Shown: positions 22,651-35,253 of the stretch, piece by piece
Layout of the letters: each line of letters starts with the position of its first letter
Numbering within the stretch: the first letter of the stretch is position 1
Source: Euborellia annulipes
Lineage: Eukaryota; Arthropoda; Insecta; Dermaptera; Anisolabididae
NCBI GenBank assembly: GCA_023213315.1
Contig: JAKCPI010012726.1
Location: forward strand, 1 to 64,000
Length of the DNA: 64,000 nucleotides
Reading direction: 5' to 3'
Position numbers and translations under genes: made by a program
The notes under the pieces: generated by a model
Told to the model about the DNA's origin: nothing
The model's input: the letters and a program-made list of their open reading frames with translations, nothing else
Database searches by the model: none

Positions 22651-25600
22651 AACGAAGAAAAAGGAAGGTATATTATTTTTTTTACTTTCTCTTACCTATA
22701 TATGAATATATATAGAGAAAAAGTATTGGTTACCTTGGATTGTTACCTACTTTAAAGCGTATTAATTTATTTTAAAGAAATACATAAATATAATTCCCTA
22801 CAAAAGAGGAAATAGTTCATACGGATGATTGTCCTTTATTAGTGAGTCATTTGGGTAGCCTATTTTCCTGGGGATTAATGTATAAATTTGACAATGGTGT
22901 AATAAAGTTAGAAAAGAGTTCGGGAAGCTTCAAATAGGATACCACAAACTTAACACGTAGTTTTTTAAATCTAAAAGAAAAGTTATTATTTATTATTCAT
23001 TAAAAAAAAATCCAACTAACTTCTGAATAAGAACGGGTTTAACAAGTAATAAATAAAATAATTTTAGTGTATATTTATTTCTAAATTGAAATTCTAGTTA
23101 TTCTCTATGGAAATTTCGAGTAGAGAGGCAGGTTGATTTTTATCTTTGTAAATTTGCAAAAATATTTTTATTTTATTTTTTTTTTATCGCTGTGAAAAGC
23201 AAATGCTTATCTTTTCTTAAATAAATAAACATCGATTAAATTGGCAGTGTATTTATTTATTTACTTCTATTTATTTTAACGCTATTTATCTTCGAAATTT
23301 CGACTGGATTAGAATAGAATAATTTTTTTTTTTTTTTTTTTTTTTTACTTTGGCCAGGAAAAATATTTAATTTGGAATATATAAATTATTCATTTGAAAG
23401 ATTACCAGATAAAAATATTGTATTTTTTTAATTTAATAATAATAAAATATTTTTATATAGGCAGGTGTATTAGAAATATGTTCGAAAAATATGAAGTTTT
23501 AGAGTGTAAAAAAAAGAGGCTAATGATTTTCGGAATTAAAGTTAACGATGTATATTTTAAAATTCGATTTTTTTTTTTTAAAGATCATTATTTTTTATGC
23601 ACAAAAGACCCAAATGTCAGTTGTAGGCTTTTCATTTGGGAGACGAGAAAGAAAATAAATAAGATAATATATACTTTCTTTTCTTCGAAACGAGGGGACA
23701 TTTGTCTGTTTGTAATTGAACTCCATTTTGTCAAGGGGATGAGGGGGAGGAGGGGAGGGGGGGGAGCTCATACTTCAGAGAATCCGACCATCTATAAAGA
23801 ATGATGATTGACGATTATTTATTTTCCTTAACAGGATCAAAATATCGCGCTCTCGCATCTTGTAGATAATTTTAAACAAAGTCGTTTATCATGTTTAATA
23901 TATTGAGGGTGTCAGGCGAAAAACAAATAAGTATAAAATTGGTCACAATGAAATAAGGTCATTTAGTAGGACTATTCTATTCGGGAATAAATAATAGAAC
24001 TAGTTCAATTATTGTTTTTGCCACGCCCACATAAATAACGCTCTCCAGTTTTTCAATTCAAATTTATTCTGAATTTTTAAATTTTATTCAGGTTAAATTT
24101 TTCTAAGGGGGACTTGGAGCTGAGTCTAAACGTACTTTAAAAAAAGTAAAAACTAGACTTCGTATTATAAAGAAATTTTTCAATGCGGTTTTTTTTAATG
24201 AATTAAATCGATAAGGGATTATTTTAACCGAAAGTTTTAATTTTTTTAATGACTTATTATAAAATTATGAACATTAATTTTTTTGTATTCAAGCAAACAG
24301 AAAAAGAAACTGTTACAATAATTTTAAATTTTCTTTATTATTATTATTATTATTATTAATCCCCTATTTATTAACAAAAATGTAAAGTAAGCTTAGATTT
24401 GTAATTAAAAAACCGCCAAAATAGTCGAGCGTTCTGCCGATAGGTGGCTGGACTGGTAGCTTACGCCATTATCAGATCACTCATAAGCCTATATTTAAAT
24501 ATAGCCCTACCATCCTTCCATCTGTTGGCAAATTTTCGACTTTTGGTTAACTTTTTAAGACCCCTAACGCCATCTTATCGGCAAAATCATGCGAACAGCT
24601 TTGCCTCCCGAACCCCCTTAATAAGAAATTCATTTTGAATATATTAAATGGAACTCAATAGAGAAGAATTTTTTTCCTTAAAAAAAAATCTGAAAATATT
24701 TTTTGGAAATTGTTTATGTCGATTTTAGTTCAATAAATAAAAATAAAAAAATCTTGTTTGTCTTAAGAAATCCCTAAAAGATAAAATCGTCCTGTGATTA
24801 AAAGTCAATTAATTTTTTTTTGTGTGTAATTATACCTTTGTTTCAAGGTTATTTCAAATGAGTCAAAGGAAATATTTTATAACGTTTTGATAGGATTTTA
24901 TTATTTAATAATGACAACAGCAGAAGATTGGAATGAATAGATAGCTGTATAATTAAAGTGGTTAAGTAAAATCAAGCAAGGATAAATTAAGGATTGAATA
25001 GATCAATAACGGTAATGAATATATACCTTATTATTATATTAATAAGTATATTAATAAAGCCTTTGTTAAAAATAAAAAATCATTTTTATTAAATTAAAAA
25101 ATGATTTTCAAAAATAATTTTATTTAATTAGAAATGTACACTCATCTCAAGCTGATTATTGTGTTCAATTGAAACACAGGTTCCTTATTAGTATAAAGCT
25201 CTCGACTGCCCTTTTATATAAAAATAAATAAATATCACTCAGACTTTGAGGAGTTAAAAATAAAAAAATATAATTTTCACAACTTTCAAAAAACAAATGA
25301 TGGGGTTACAGAGCAAGTGAACCAAGCCCACTTTTTTATACTCTTTGGGAAAAAATGATTCAAAGTTAAAGCCAGGGGGGGTGCACTCCAATGGGAGAAT
25401 TTGAAATTGTGTGACGTCACGATTGCCACCCCAGTGAGATTTTGACACTTTTATCCGCTAGAGAGCAGGGTAGTCAACCGATGAAATGATCATGTGATTT
25501 CTATATATATTGTATTCAAATATTGTCAAATACGTTAAAATTATCATTTAAGAGATAAGTATTGGATTTCATTATATACTTAAAAATGTTTTTAATTATA

Positions 25601-25784
25601 TTTATATGTTTATTAACTACATTTCCATTTATATTTTTAGGAATTGAATTTTGCGCAAATTCCCTGCGTTCTGATTTGGCCACCCTAATGGCGGACAAAA
25701 ACCAGAAATTAACATTGAGTACGCTCTCTGTTTATATATATATATACTCTGTGGTTAAAGCACAGATTACCAGAGTAAGTTGTG
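22651..25784. other. Long AT-rich non-coding stretch
   Basis: Contains a T-run at about 23322-23346, a TTA microsatellite at 24336-24359 and scattered A/T runs. Open frames here (for example 23394-23804, +) are rich in Phe, Ile and Lys and lack family motifs. No gene recognised. Confidence 0.5.
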
Positions 25785-26858
25785 TGCTGTGCAAAGAGTC
25801 ACACCAGATTTTTTATTTATTTGTCTCTCTAGTTTTTGTGTGACCTTAGATAATAGCACTGTATTGTGTAGAGCCATTATAGAAGGCGCGAATGGCCTTG
25901 GTAGTTGAAGCGCCCTATAATAATAATAAAAACTACCTGGTTGTCACAAGAGCGTTTATAAAAAAAAATTCCAAGTTCGAAAATAGTCTACATAAAAGGA
26001 AGAAATAAATTTAGTTTTGAAGATATTCTCTTTCTTCTTTACATTTTAAAGTTATCTTGACAATCAGGTTTCGCACAATTATGCCACGCACGATAAAGTA
26101 ATAGAAGAGGGAAATTTAGTATAGAATGTAAAGGGCATCCAGGCCAGAGGCTTGATGGGTTTGTGTCCATTCAGCCAGAGCGCTATTTTCTAGCGATTCC
26201 TCCACCTTCCTTTGAGCGTTTGCAAACAAATCTCTGTGCAACGGACTTTATCAATGCAATTTTATCTCAACTCGGCTGAGAGTTTATCATATTTAGGACA
26301 AGCGAAGCAAGACGTGAGGCCAACGGACCATGCAGACAACCCGACAACCCGTCTACTGATAATGCCGACTCCTCTTCTCTTCTCTTCAAATATATACTGT
26401 ACTATATATTCGATTCAACAAACGTTTTTTTTTTTAGACGCACGAAACACGCGATAACAGTGTAAAAAGAAAATTGAATAACATCATATTTTATTGACAA
26501 AACAAGCTTTCAAATATATTGTGAAAAAAAAAATACTGGAGAAGAAGCTTTGCAAGTGAGATTAAATTATTTTTATTATTTTCGTTTCTATGAAAATATT
26601 TTTTTTTTTTTTTGTATATTTGAATTAAAATCATTTGAAAGGGATGAAAATTCTTTTAAAATGACATTCTATTGAACATCATTAATAAAAAAAAAATTTC
26701 GTTAAATACTTCAAAAATACTTTTTTATTAAAAACATGATGCGTTTTAAATTAAATTTTATTTAATAAAGAAATATTTCAAAGACTTTTTTTTTAGGTTG
26801 ATGTGAGTTTATTAAATTAAAGATAGAATAACATCATGAAATAGAAATAATATTAGAT
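25785..26858. other. Repeat B scrap and single-copy non-coding DNA
   Basis: The first 40 bp (TGTGCTGTGCAAAGAGTCAC, then ACCAGATTTTTT) are one arm of the repeat B head. From about 26040 to 26460 a more complex single-copy stretch follows without a convincing exon. The rest is AT-rich. Confidence 0.5.
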
Positions 26859-26875
26859 ATTTGCTTTATTAAATT

Positions 26876-27084
26876 TATGCTCAGGGGCCCACATCTTGGG
26901 ATGGCGACTACGAGCTGTCTTAGCTAGGACTGGCAGTACTTCTTTTGTTGGCATGTCAGCTTCTTCTATAATTTCAACAGACGTCAGGCCGTAAGAAGGG
27001 CCGCCTGTTCTAATCCTTCCCGGTCGGAAAAAACCCCACCCCCTCCGCCGACCCCGCACCGCGGGATGAAGACGAAGAAAGAAG
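26876..27084 (-). mobile_element. GC-rich insert between 17-bp direct repeats (retroposed fragment)
   Basis: A 209-bp block much richer in GC than its surroundings is flanked by a perfect 17-bp direct repeat, ATTTGCTTTATTAAATT (26859-26875 and 27085-27101). On the minus strand a frame crosses the whole block and stops just outside it (TAA at 26853). It includes residues SYGLTSVEIIEEADMPTKEV and ARSRHPKMWAPEHKF, which look like ordinary protein sequence but are not recognised. The flanking repeat length fits target-primed reverse transcription (LINE-type machinery). There is no poly(A) at the 3' end. It may be a 5'-truncated retroelement or a retroposed mRNA piece. Confidence 0.55.
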
Positions 27085-27330
27085 ATTTGCTTTATTAAAT
27101 TAATATAAAGGCAAAAAATTTAGGTAGTATTGATGAGAAAGGATGCCTAGTTTCCAGTTATTGTACAGTACTTACAAAAACCTTTAATAATCAGGTCTTT
27201 CGAGCTCCACACTTGGAAACCCACACAAGATAATATAATCAAAGACAATGTTGTTTTATTTCATCGTCAAGATAATATATTTATTAAATTGATACTGGCG
27301 ACCGTAGACCCTAGTTGAAACTAAGTAATA

Positions 27331-27497
27331 TAGGGAATTTAAATTATTCACTAAGTGTTTTAAATTGTTTTATTAACTTCACCTAGAGGTGATGTCATCT
27401 TCAGAAGTTTATACAAGACTGAGTTTTGACTGTGTTGAAATACGAATAAAGTTAATAAATTAATTCGAAACATCTAGTGTATAATTTAAATTCCCTA
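27331..27497. mobile_element. Small TIR element
   Basis: 167 bp bounded by TAGGGAATTTAAATTAT and its complement, with the inverted match extending with one mismatch into CACTA. The interior has a CTTCAGAAG palindrome and an ACTTCACCTAGAGGTGA stem. Target duplication not evident. Confidence 0.65.
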
Positions 27498-27564
27498 AAC
27501 TGATTTAATACCGGTATATTTACTTTACTATTTACTTTATTTATTTACTATACTTTACTATATT

Positions 27565-27733
27565 TCTATTTAAGCCATTTGGATACCAAATGGCTTAAAT
27601 AGAAATGCCTGGACCCCTAATATGTATATTAATCTATAACGGATATCGTAAAAAGTCTTATATGGCCTGAGTTGCCGGAAAGACTGTGTGAATGTGTGTG
27701 TGAGTGTGAAGGAGTGTGAGTGTTAAAAAAAAA
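27565..27733 (+). mobile_element. SINE family T, copy 3, headless
   Basis: Starts in the AAGCCATTTGGATACCAAAT hairpin and continues through GCCTGGACCCCTAAT, TATGGCCTGAGTTGCCG, a GTGTGA-type tract and an A run. The tRNA-like head is missing, as expected for 5' truncation. Confidence 0.85.
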
Positions 27734-28670
27734 GTTTTTATTTAAAAATCGACAGTTATAGAAGACGTAATTACTATCACATTTTCTTGCTGACTAAAAA
27801 TACTATCATTAATTCGGTAAAAGATTTAACCTACTATATTTTAAGGAATCCACATCAAAAAAAAAAAATTTATTTTAAAATTAATTGATATATAGATCCA
27901 TTGAATTGATCTGGAGAAACTTATGTATGATGGGCGACAGGATATTTTTTCGAATTAGTAAAAGACCTGCCTAATTATAGAAAAATTGAGATAATCTGCC
28001 TTTTTATTAAATGCTTTTATTTAATTAATCTACTTTTTGAAAAGAATTTCCAAATGAAATAATAATAAGCTTTCAGTTAACTCTCTTTTCTAAAATAAAA
28101 AGTGAAAATTGAAAATCCCTTACCAATTTAACCCTTTTCAATTTTTAAAGCTGTTTTAACAAAATATTCCCTTGATTTCTCTTTTATTCTTAAAACAAAA
28201 GCTAATATATTATTTTTATTATCTTATAAAGCCAGGGGAAAACTTTATATAAAAATGTAAAAAGAAAAAAGACAGAAAGATTATTGATTAATTGAAAAGC
28301 CACATTAAAATTTCCTTTTGGGCTACAAATTAATCTCCTTTTCGATTTAATGTCATTCTAACATAAACATTTTCAAATATTAATATTATTATGCTCGGCC
28401 TAAAGAGAAAAGGAAAAGGGCTTTTAGGCTTTAGCTCCACCTGTATATTAGACTATAATAGAATGACCCTAATTTATAATAATAGCGTAGAAATTAATTC
28501 TAATACCTGTATTATATTTATTTATCAATATTTATATTAGTATCAACAAAAGTGGATATTGTAATTGTATTTCATTAAAAAAGCAGGGTTAACAACCTAT
28601 GGATAAACAACCAGCGAAAAGAGGCTGGGGGGGAGGTAAGCATAAAAGATTAATTATCGGCTAAACAACA
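27734..28670. other. AT-rich non-coding stretch
   Basis: No gene, RNA or transposon end recognised. Confidence 0.5.
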
Positions 28671-28990
28671 CGTAAGTGCAAACTTGACAAGTATGCCCGT
28701 GCAATCTTTTTGTACAAGCAAAATGAAGCGTCTGTAGGAGAATTTTGCGCAAGCATTTTAATTGTACAAGCCGCTTGATTCTCGATTGAATTTTAATCAT
28801 GCACAAGCATATTTGCGCAAGCAAAACTCTCCGCCATTTTATAGAGGTCTTGACATTTGATATTTATTTAATAGGCCTATATATTAATTCATTTAAAATG
28901 TCAATTTAAATATTAATATTTATTGTGTCTCTGTTTAAAGTGAGTATTTCTTGTTATCTTCGAATAAAATAACCTTCCGAGTGTGACATT

Positions 28991-29868
28991 TTTTTTTACA
29001 TTCTCTTACCTCTATATATGGTAATATATATGGACCCTGTTATGCAATGGTGTGTCAAAGACCAAAAAATTCAAAATTGAGTTAAGCACGGAATATTGTT
29101 TCAAATGCTTTAATTAATAGTATTTTTTATGAAATATGTCCTAAAAAAATTTATATTAAATGTTACTTGCACAATTGACAAGAAAAATTATATAGAATCC
29201 AATGTAAACAAAAAACTTTATTGTTGATTTTCTCAAAACTCGATGTTTGGTCTTTGACACACCATTGCATAACAGGGTCCATATAGAGAGAAAGCATTGG
29301 ATTCAAAAATTTGATGTCGAGATTTTCATGGATAAAGCCGTTTTGAGGTCCCCTGGTTTTCGTGACATGTCTGTGTGACTGGGTGTGTTCAATTTAAAGC
29401 ATGAAGGAATTGAGCTAGGTGGTTAAAATTTTATATATAAGTTAGACACCCCATCTAAGGCGTGAAAATAATCATTTGAACAAAATCGGCCTAAAAGTAC
29501 TATTACTTTACTGATGTAATTTGTCAGTTTTTTTCGATTTTCTCAAAGTTCACTCCAACAATTTTTTTTTTTTAATTCATAAATCAATTATTTTTTAGAT
29601 GCTCTTTAAAATATATATTCTCATTTTGTCCTTAAAATCTTCTGAAGCACTCTTGTACTTCATAGGAGAGATAGGAGAAATGGTTGTCATGGTAACAAAA
29701 AATAAATATTTGCCCATGTTTATAAATTATACATCTTTATATTAGCGGAAACTAAATATATTTCGACACAAAAAAATCTGGTGTGACAAGCACATAACAA
29801 AACTTTGGATTACCGAAGGTAAAAGAAAGTTGTGTGCTGTGCGATCAGCCACGCCAGATTTTTAAGTT
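28991..29868 (-). repeat. Repeat B, reverse copy, interrupted
   Basis: Reads in reverse from the ACTTTCTC palindromic tail (here split by element C at 29032-29280) through GGTCCCCTGG, GTACATCAG-like and CCATGGTAAC-like body words to the hairpin head ending near 29868. All named parts of family B are present in reverse order. Confidence 0.78.
29032..29280. mobile_element. Element C, complete copy with 35-bp perfect TIRs
   Basis: A 249-bp element whose first and last 35 bp are identical inverted repeats, beginning GGACCCTGTTATGCAATGGT and continuing GTGTCAAAGACCAAA. It interrupts the CTATATATA tail of repeat B, which is uninterrupted in the 21978-22650 copy. About four extra A/T bases at the junction suggest a short AT-rich target duplication. 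Non-coding. Confidence 0.9.
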
Positions 29869-29987
29869 AATTTTCGGTATAAGCTATTTCTTGCACAAGC
29901 ATAATTGTGTCGTGTGGTGCCGAAGGGAATGTGTGCATGCTGGTACAAAAAGATCGCACATGCATGTTTGTCAAGTGTGCAGTTACG

Positions 29988-32945
29988 GGCGTAAACAATC
30001 AAAGTATATGACTTGCGTATAAATAAAGTTACAGTATTGTCAGACGTAAATACAGTATTTAAATAGTGCTCTATTTACGCATGCAGACTGGTTCAGGTAT
30101 TTAATACTTGTTGAAAGAGATATAGAGTAGTGGATGAGAAAAAAAAATGTATAAAGAGAAGATCGATCAGGTTGGTATTTACTATCGACATTTTTGTCTT
30201 TGGGTGGTCACCCACTCCACCTTAAACCACGCCCCATTCTCTTATTAACTTAACAAAAGTAGGCTTATTGAATTTTAATCGAATCTTTAATAGAGAAATT
30301 AATAACTTTTATGAATATAGATAGGCAGGCGGCCCTTCAAGGATATTTTATTATCTTTGAAGAATGAATGAACCTCTGGTCATAAATCCTATAGTATTCA
30401 AAAGTGAAATGTAGTAAAGAATTTTTTTTTAAATATATATAATAAATTTGTTTTACAAATTCAAAGACCGCTTAATAGTTTATTATAATTAATAATTAAT
30501 TAATAAGGACACTAAGTAAGAATAAGTTTTTCTAAAAAATTGTGTTAAATTTTATTTAAAGACTATATAAATTAAAAACTTTTTTAAAACATTAATATTC
30601 AATTTTATTTAGTAATTCTTATAAAGATAATTTTAAAAATAACACTACGAGATATATTGGATGGGCATGAATTAAATTTCGCTCTTCACGGTGTATTTGA
30701 ACTAACAAGCCATATTGACATGAGATTGTTAATATGACTATGTCACCGATATTTCCCGGGCCTAAATGTGTTCCCAGTCCAGCCCTGTTAAACAATCAAA
30801 TGATTGAAATATTTAACACCTTAGCATTGTAATATCTTATTACAATTCTATATTTATTTTTTATAAATAATAAATTTCCTGAAGAAGGTTGAATGATAAA
30901 CGAAACATCGAAACAGACTAAACATCGTTTTATTTCACAATTGAATGAAATATATGCCTAGCAGTCATCGAGAAAATTTATAATTTCATAATACTGGTAT
31001 AATAGTTGATCAGTTTATAGAAAGGGGGAGATCAATAGGCTACTGTTAATAGCTTTATAAAGATTTGAAAAAAAAATAATAATCTGAATTAGAATTAAAA
31101 CAAATTTTATTGAGATATAAGTATGTAAAGAAAATCCTAATAAGTTTTAAAAATGCAAATTAATGAATAAACTTTTATTTTCCTTAAACTTGTCATTATT
31201 CTTTGGGTTTAGAAAGTTGAATAAATTTCCGGTATGCATTAAGATAGATACCGGGAGTTGTGCCACTTTTTTTTTAAATAAATTGTTACTGTACCCTCAC
31301 TTTATGCATCCCCCGGGAAGTTCACAAAAAATATAGAAGAACCATGCCGTTGTAAATTCAAAAGTTTTTTTCATAAAATGTTATACCCATAGAGTAGACT
31401 ATTATATTTTTTTTTATACGAGATTTTTTATACAATTACATTACATATTTAACAGAGAAAGAGATAAAAAATACTTGATTAAAAAAATTAATTAAAATTA
31501 CAATACCATGTGTACAAAACAGTGTAATGTAAATTTTTTCAACATTAGACTGCAACATGAATTTTAATTTTTTTTTTTTTTTAATTTGAAATGATCTCTG
31601 TTATTTTCATAAAATGTTCTAGCTAATTTAACAAAAAAAAAAAAGTACAAACTCATTAGAATTATGTATCGTTCAGGAAAAGAGATTAATTCAGATAAAT
31701 ACACAATGAAAAAAAAATGATTGAAACATAATGAGTAATTGTGTCCATTAACTATGTCAGCTGCAAAGCACAGACCAAAAGGCAATTACTGTGGTCGGCT
31801 CTCTTCACGGTTCGATAGCAAAAGCCAAAAACCAAAAAACCAAAAGCGACCAAGACAAACACCTAACCAGCCAGCCAGCCACTCCTAATGTCTTTTTTGT
31901 CCCTCGAATACGAGGACAATAAAACTTTATCTTTAACAGAAAATACTAAAACATGAACGCCTGAAAGCATCTCTCTATCCGTTGGTTCGTTCGTTTTTCT
32001 TTCAGCCATTTTTGCTCGTTCCTTTCTTTTCTGGTTATTTATTTTAAGAGTCATCCATCCTGGTCGAATGAATCGATAGTCATACAAAATACGACAAGGC
32101 GTTGAATTTACGAGCAAAAGCCCTTCATAAAAAGATGGGGCTATAAATAATTGGGAACGATAAAATATTTTCAAATTTCAGTTTTATATTTCTAACTAAT
32201 TATGGGACTTTTTTTTTTTTTATAAATCCTCATGATTTATTTAACTCAAAAGGGATCAGAATTTTTATAGTAGAAAAATTTATTTTAAAATTTTAATCTC
32301 TGGAATTATAATTTAAGTATGGAATGCATCATAAAATAAAAATCTAATCCTAAAGAAATGGAAATAAAATTTGTATAAGATAAAATTGTAGGATTTTTTT
32401 GCTTACTTCCCTTACGCTTAAAATTCTATTTTTATGATTCTTACCCTTCTGGTGGTCTGTTTTTAATATATTCCATTAGGATAATTTTTTTTTTAAAGAA
32501 CCTAATCCGGTTTTAGAGCTTTTACCGCTCATCAATTCGAAAAATAAATAATGAAAATAACCAAATTTTTATTTATTTTTTCAATTTTATTATAGGTATA
32601 GTGAGGGGCTATTTCACCTTTATGCCTTTCGATGGTTTAATAAAGAAATTAAACAAAGAAATCTCTGAGAAAACGCTTGAGGGGTGCTCCAACCTTAACT
32701 AGCATAACCAGGAATTTGATTTGGGGGGACGCGGGCCAAAAGTCTGAAAAATATATTTTTCTATTGGGAAAAATAAGAAATAAAATACAAAAATAAAAAC
32801 TGCTCCCAATTTACTTGGAAAAAATGTCTTATTTTTTTAAGGGGGCCAGTCCCCCTGTTTACCCTTCTGAATATGTCACTGCCCCACTATACAAACAACA
32901 TTTAATTTTAAGAAGACATTTTATGTAAGCGAAATCTTTTATTAA
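29988..32945. other. Non-coding stretch with hairpin motif at 30879
   Basis: Mostly AT-rich. At 30879-30910 (+) the pattern CTGAAGAAGGTT...AAC-GAAACATCG occurs (see the hairpin-motif finding). From about 31740 to 32170 the sequence is more complex; its 103-residue minus-strand frame (31863-32174) has no recognised domain and is not called as a gene. Confidence 0.45.
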
Positions 32946-33445
32946 GTACTGGTCGCACAGCACACAACTTACTCTTACCTTTGGTTGTCTTTCCAAAGGT
33001 AAGAGAAAGTTGTGTTCTGTGCTTGACACTGGTGTGACACCATATTTTTTTGTGTCGAGTTATATTTAGTTTCCGCCCATATATTAGAATTCAAGATATA
33101 AAATTTATAAACATGGGAAAATGTTTATATTTTGTCACCATGGCAACCATTTCTCCTATCTTTCCTATGAAGAACAAGAGTAAAGTATGTTTCAAACAAT
33201 TTTGAGAGTAAAATGAGAAATACATTTTAAAGAGAATGTAAAAATAATTGATTTTTGAATTTTAATCAAAATCGTTAGAGCAAATTTTGAGAAAATTGAA
33301 ATAAAAAAAAAAAAAAAATGAAAAAGTACATCAGTAAAGTACTAGTACTCTTTGGCCGATTTTGATTAAAAGCTTCGTCTCTCGCCTCAGGAGGGTGTCT
33401 AACTTAAATATAAAATTTCAACCACCTAGCTCAATTCCTTTAATC
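32946..33445 (+). repeat. Repeat B copy, 3' truncated
   Basis: Hairpin head (GGTCGCACAGCACACAACTT ... AAGTTGTGTTCTGTGCTTG), CACCATGGCAACC, GTACATCAGTAAAG and GTACTAGTAC body words. It stops after CACCTAGCTCAATTCCTT; the downstream ACTTTCTC tail is missing. Confidence 0.8.
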
Positions 33446-34253
33446 AGTTGGTCGTTTAGTTTATCTACTTTAGAGCAAGCAAAACAAAATTATTTTGTAG
33501 AGGTCTAATATATGCGACCTTATTATATCAAAAAGAAAATATAAATTTACCTTTCTCTCTCTTTGAAATTTGATCTCAAAGAATCTTTTAAATTAAATAT
33601 AAAATGAATTGAATATTTGTGCTTCAAAGTTCAAAAATATCTGAAAGAAACCTATCTAAATATATTTGTTTGTTTGAAACCGCAGGGCAGAGTAAACAAG
33701 GATGTCATATAATAATAGCAAATATGTTGAGCGAACGGCAAACAAATTAAGTGACAGACAGACAGCCATTTCGAAAGGTTATTTTGAATAAAAATAGATT
33801 TTAATACCAAAAATAATGGAGAAATTAATATTTATTTTAGTTATGTAAATCGTTTATGAAATTTATGAATAAATTTAAAATTCATTAATTATTATTTATT
33901 TATTTATTTTTTTTATACTAACAAGTATTTATTCAAGAGAGATTTTATTAAAAATTGAATTTCAATTAATTTAAATGAGGAGGATGTGATATAAAGTTTT
34001 AATAAAAAGTTTATTATGTAAAATGATTTATTTTTTTTTTTTAATTATTTTTACAAGAGATTTCAAAAAATAGTAATTGTTTTCAAAAGTAATTTCAAGT
34101 TTAATTATGAAGAAATGGATCATAACCCTTCTGGCATCTGTTTTAAACCACCCCTTGGGCAACTGGCTTAAAAATAAATCTAAATATAATTATTTTTTTT
34201 TTTATATATAGCAATTATAGATAATCTCGTAAATTTATTCCTTAAATTTTAAG
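33446..34253. other. AT-rich non-coding stretch
   Basis: No gene recognised. A short more complex patch at about 33670-33770 shows no coding signature. Confidence 0.5.
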
Positions 34254-34480
34254 TTTTTTACTTTCTCTCAAGGGGGGGGGGGTAATATGGTGTATCTGGT
34301 CGCACAGCCCACAACTTTCTCTTAATTTCGGTAATATAAAGTTGCATTCTGTACTTATTTACCAGGTGTCGAAATAGATTTGAACACACACCCCCTACCA
34401 TGTTGATAAACCCATCAGGGGCCCTTAAAACGAATATTTCCATCAATATCCTCGACATCGAATTTTTGACTCTATCACAA
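34254..34480 (+). repeat. Repeat B, internally deleted copy
   Basis: The head (CTGGTCGCACAGCCCACAAC ... AAAGTTGCATTCTGTACTT) is joined directly to the tail (CATCAATATCCTCGACATCG, AATTTTTGAC), skipping most of the body. A G-run lies at about 34271-34280. Confidence 0.7.
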
Positions 34481-34750
34481 TATTATATATGTAAAATATT
34501 TATCTATGATAACCTAAATATGCATTAAAAATACTGAAGGTGAAAGTTGTTGGTGGTAGAAATTTTTTGTTTGTTTGTTTTGTGAACTTTTTGCAGAAAA
34601 TCAATTTTCCAATCATATTTTTAGTTAGATTCAGGCCTGCAGACAGAGCGAGGATATATCCCCGGGGCCCGGGCCCTCCGAAGAGGCGCACCATAAAATA
34701 ATTTTCATTTTTTTTTCGTTGTCATCAGCTCGTGTTTCCGTTATGACAGG

Positions 34751-34915
34751 TCAGGTTGTAATTGAACTCCAGAACTGCATCTTGTCTTGAGGCTTATTGA
34801 CCAAAGTTTTCTTGATGTCATCCATTTTTGCTTCACCATAAGATTCATCACTGAGACATGTCTTTTTGTAAAACTCAGGCTACCAGGAACTGTAGTCTAC
34901 TTTTGGACAATAGAA
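34751..34915 (-). pseudogene. Probable retropseudogene fragment, unrecognised
   Basis: On the minus strand a frame of about 42 codons between a TGA (34751-34753) and a TAG (34880-34882) reads like genuine protein, including KKTCLSDESYGEAKMDDIKK and NKPQDKMQFWSSI; the same frame continues upstream of the TAG with YCPKVDYSSW. An A-run follows about 40 bp downstream on that strand (T-run at about 34708-34716), so a processed copy is possible. The family is not recognised. Confidence 0.4.
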
Positions 34916-34965
34916 AACTTGTTGTTGTTGGGATTTTTGTATTAGGTCATCAACTTCATGTGTAG

Positions 34966-35253
34966 TATATCGATACTTGAAAATTGAAATGTCGTAAAGG
35001 ACAAAATAACAAAAATGAGTTATATATAGGAATTTATTAGGTTATAGTGTTTTTCAACCTAATACTTTGCGCAAATTTGTCAAAAAGGATTAGAAATTCT
35101 GAGAAGTGGCTTTCAAAGACTAATATAGTACTAAAGTCAAAAAAAGTTATGAGGAAAAATGTTTTGTTTTTTCTTTTTTTTTGTTTTTTGGCTCTCCTGA
35201 AAAGTAGCATTTTGCCCTTTACGACCTTTTAATTTCCAAGTATCGATATCTAT
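34966..35253. mobile_element. TIR element, about 290 bp
   Basis: Inverted arms about 42 bp long: TATATCGATACTTGAAAATT and GTCGTAAAGGACAAAAT at the left match, with few mismatches, the complement of the right end (ATTTTGCCCTTTACGAC, AATTTCCAAGTATCGATAT). The interior is AT-rich and non-coding. Confidence 0.7.

Larger units (their letters stand above)
28671..29987. mobile_element. TIR element hosting repeat B and element C
   Basis: Arms at 28671-28720 and 29940-29987 are inverted copies (CGTAAGTGCAAACTTGACAA against CGTAACTGCACACTTGACAA, then GCAATCTTTTTGTACAAGCA-like sequence). The subterminal DNA repeats short GCACAAGCA / GCGCAAGCA words. The middle consists mostly of a reverse repeat B copy interrupted by element C. 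Ends and target duplication are not sharply defined. Confidence 0.55.

Noticed and set aside
23394..23804. 136-residue plus frame
   Set aside because: Phe/Ile/Lys-rich translation of AT-rich DNA ending in a poly-Gly run from a G tract; no coding signature.
31863..32174. 103-residue minus-strand frame
   Set aside because: Reasonable length but no recognised domain, no splice or promoter support; left as non-coding.
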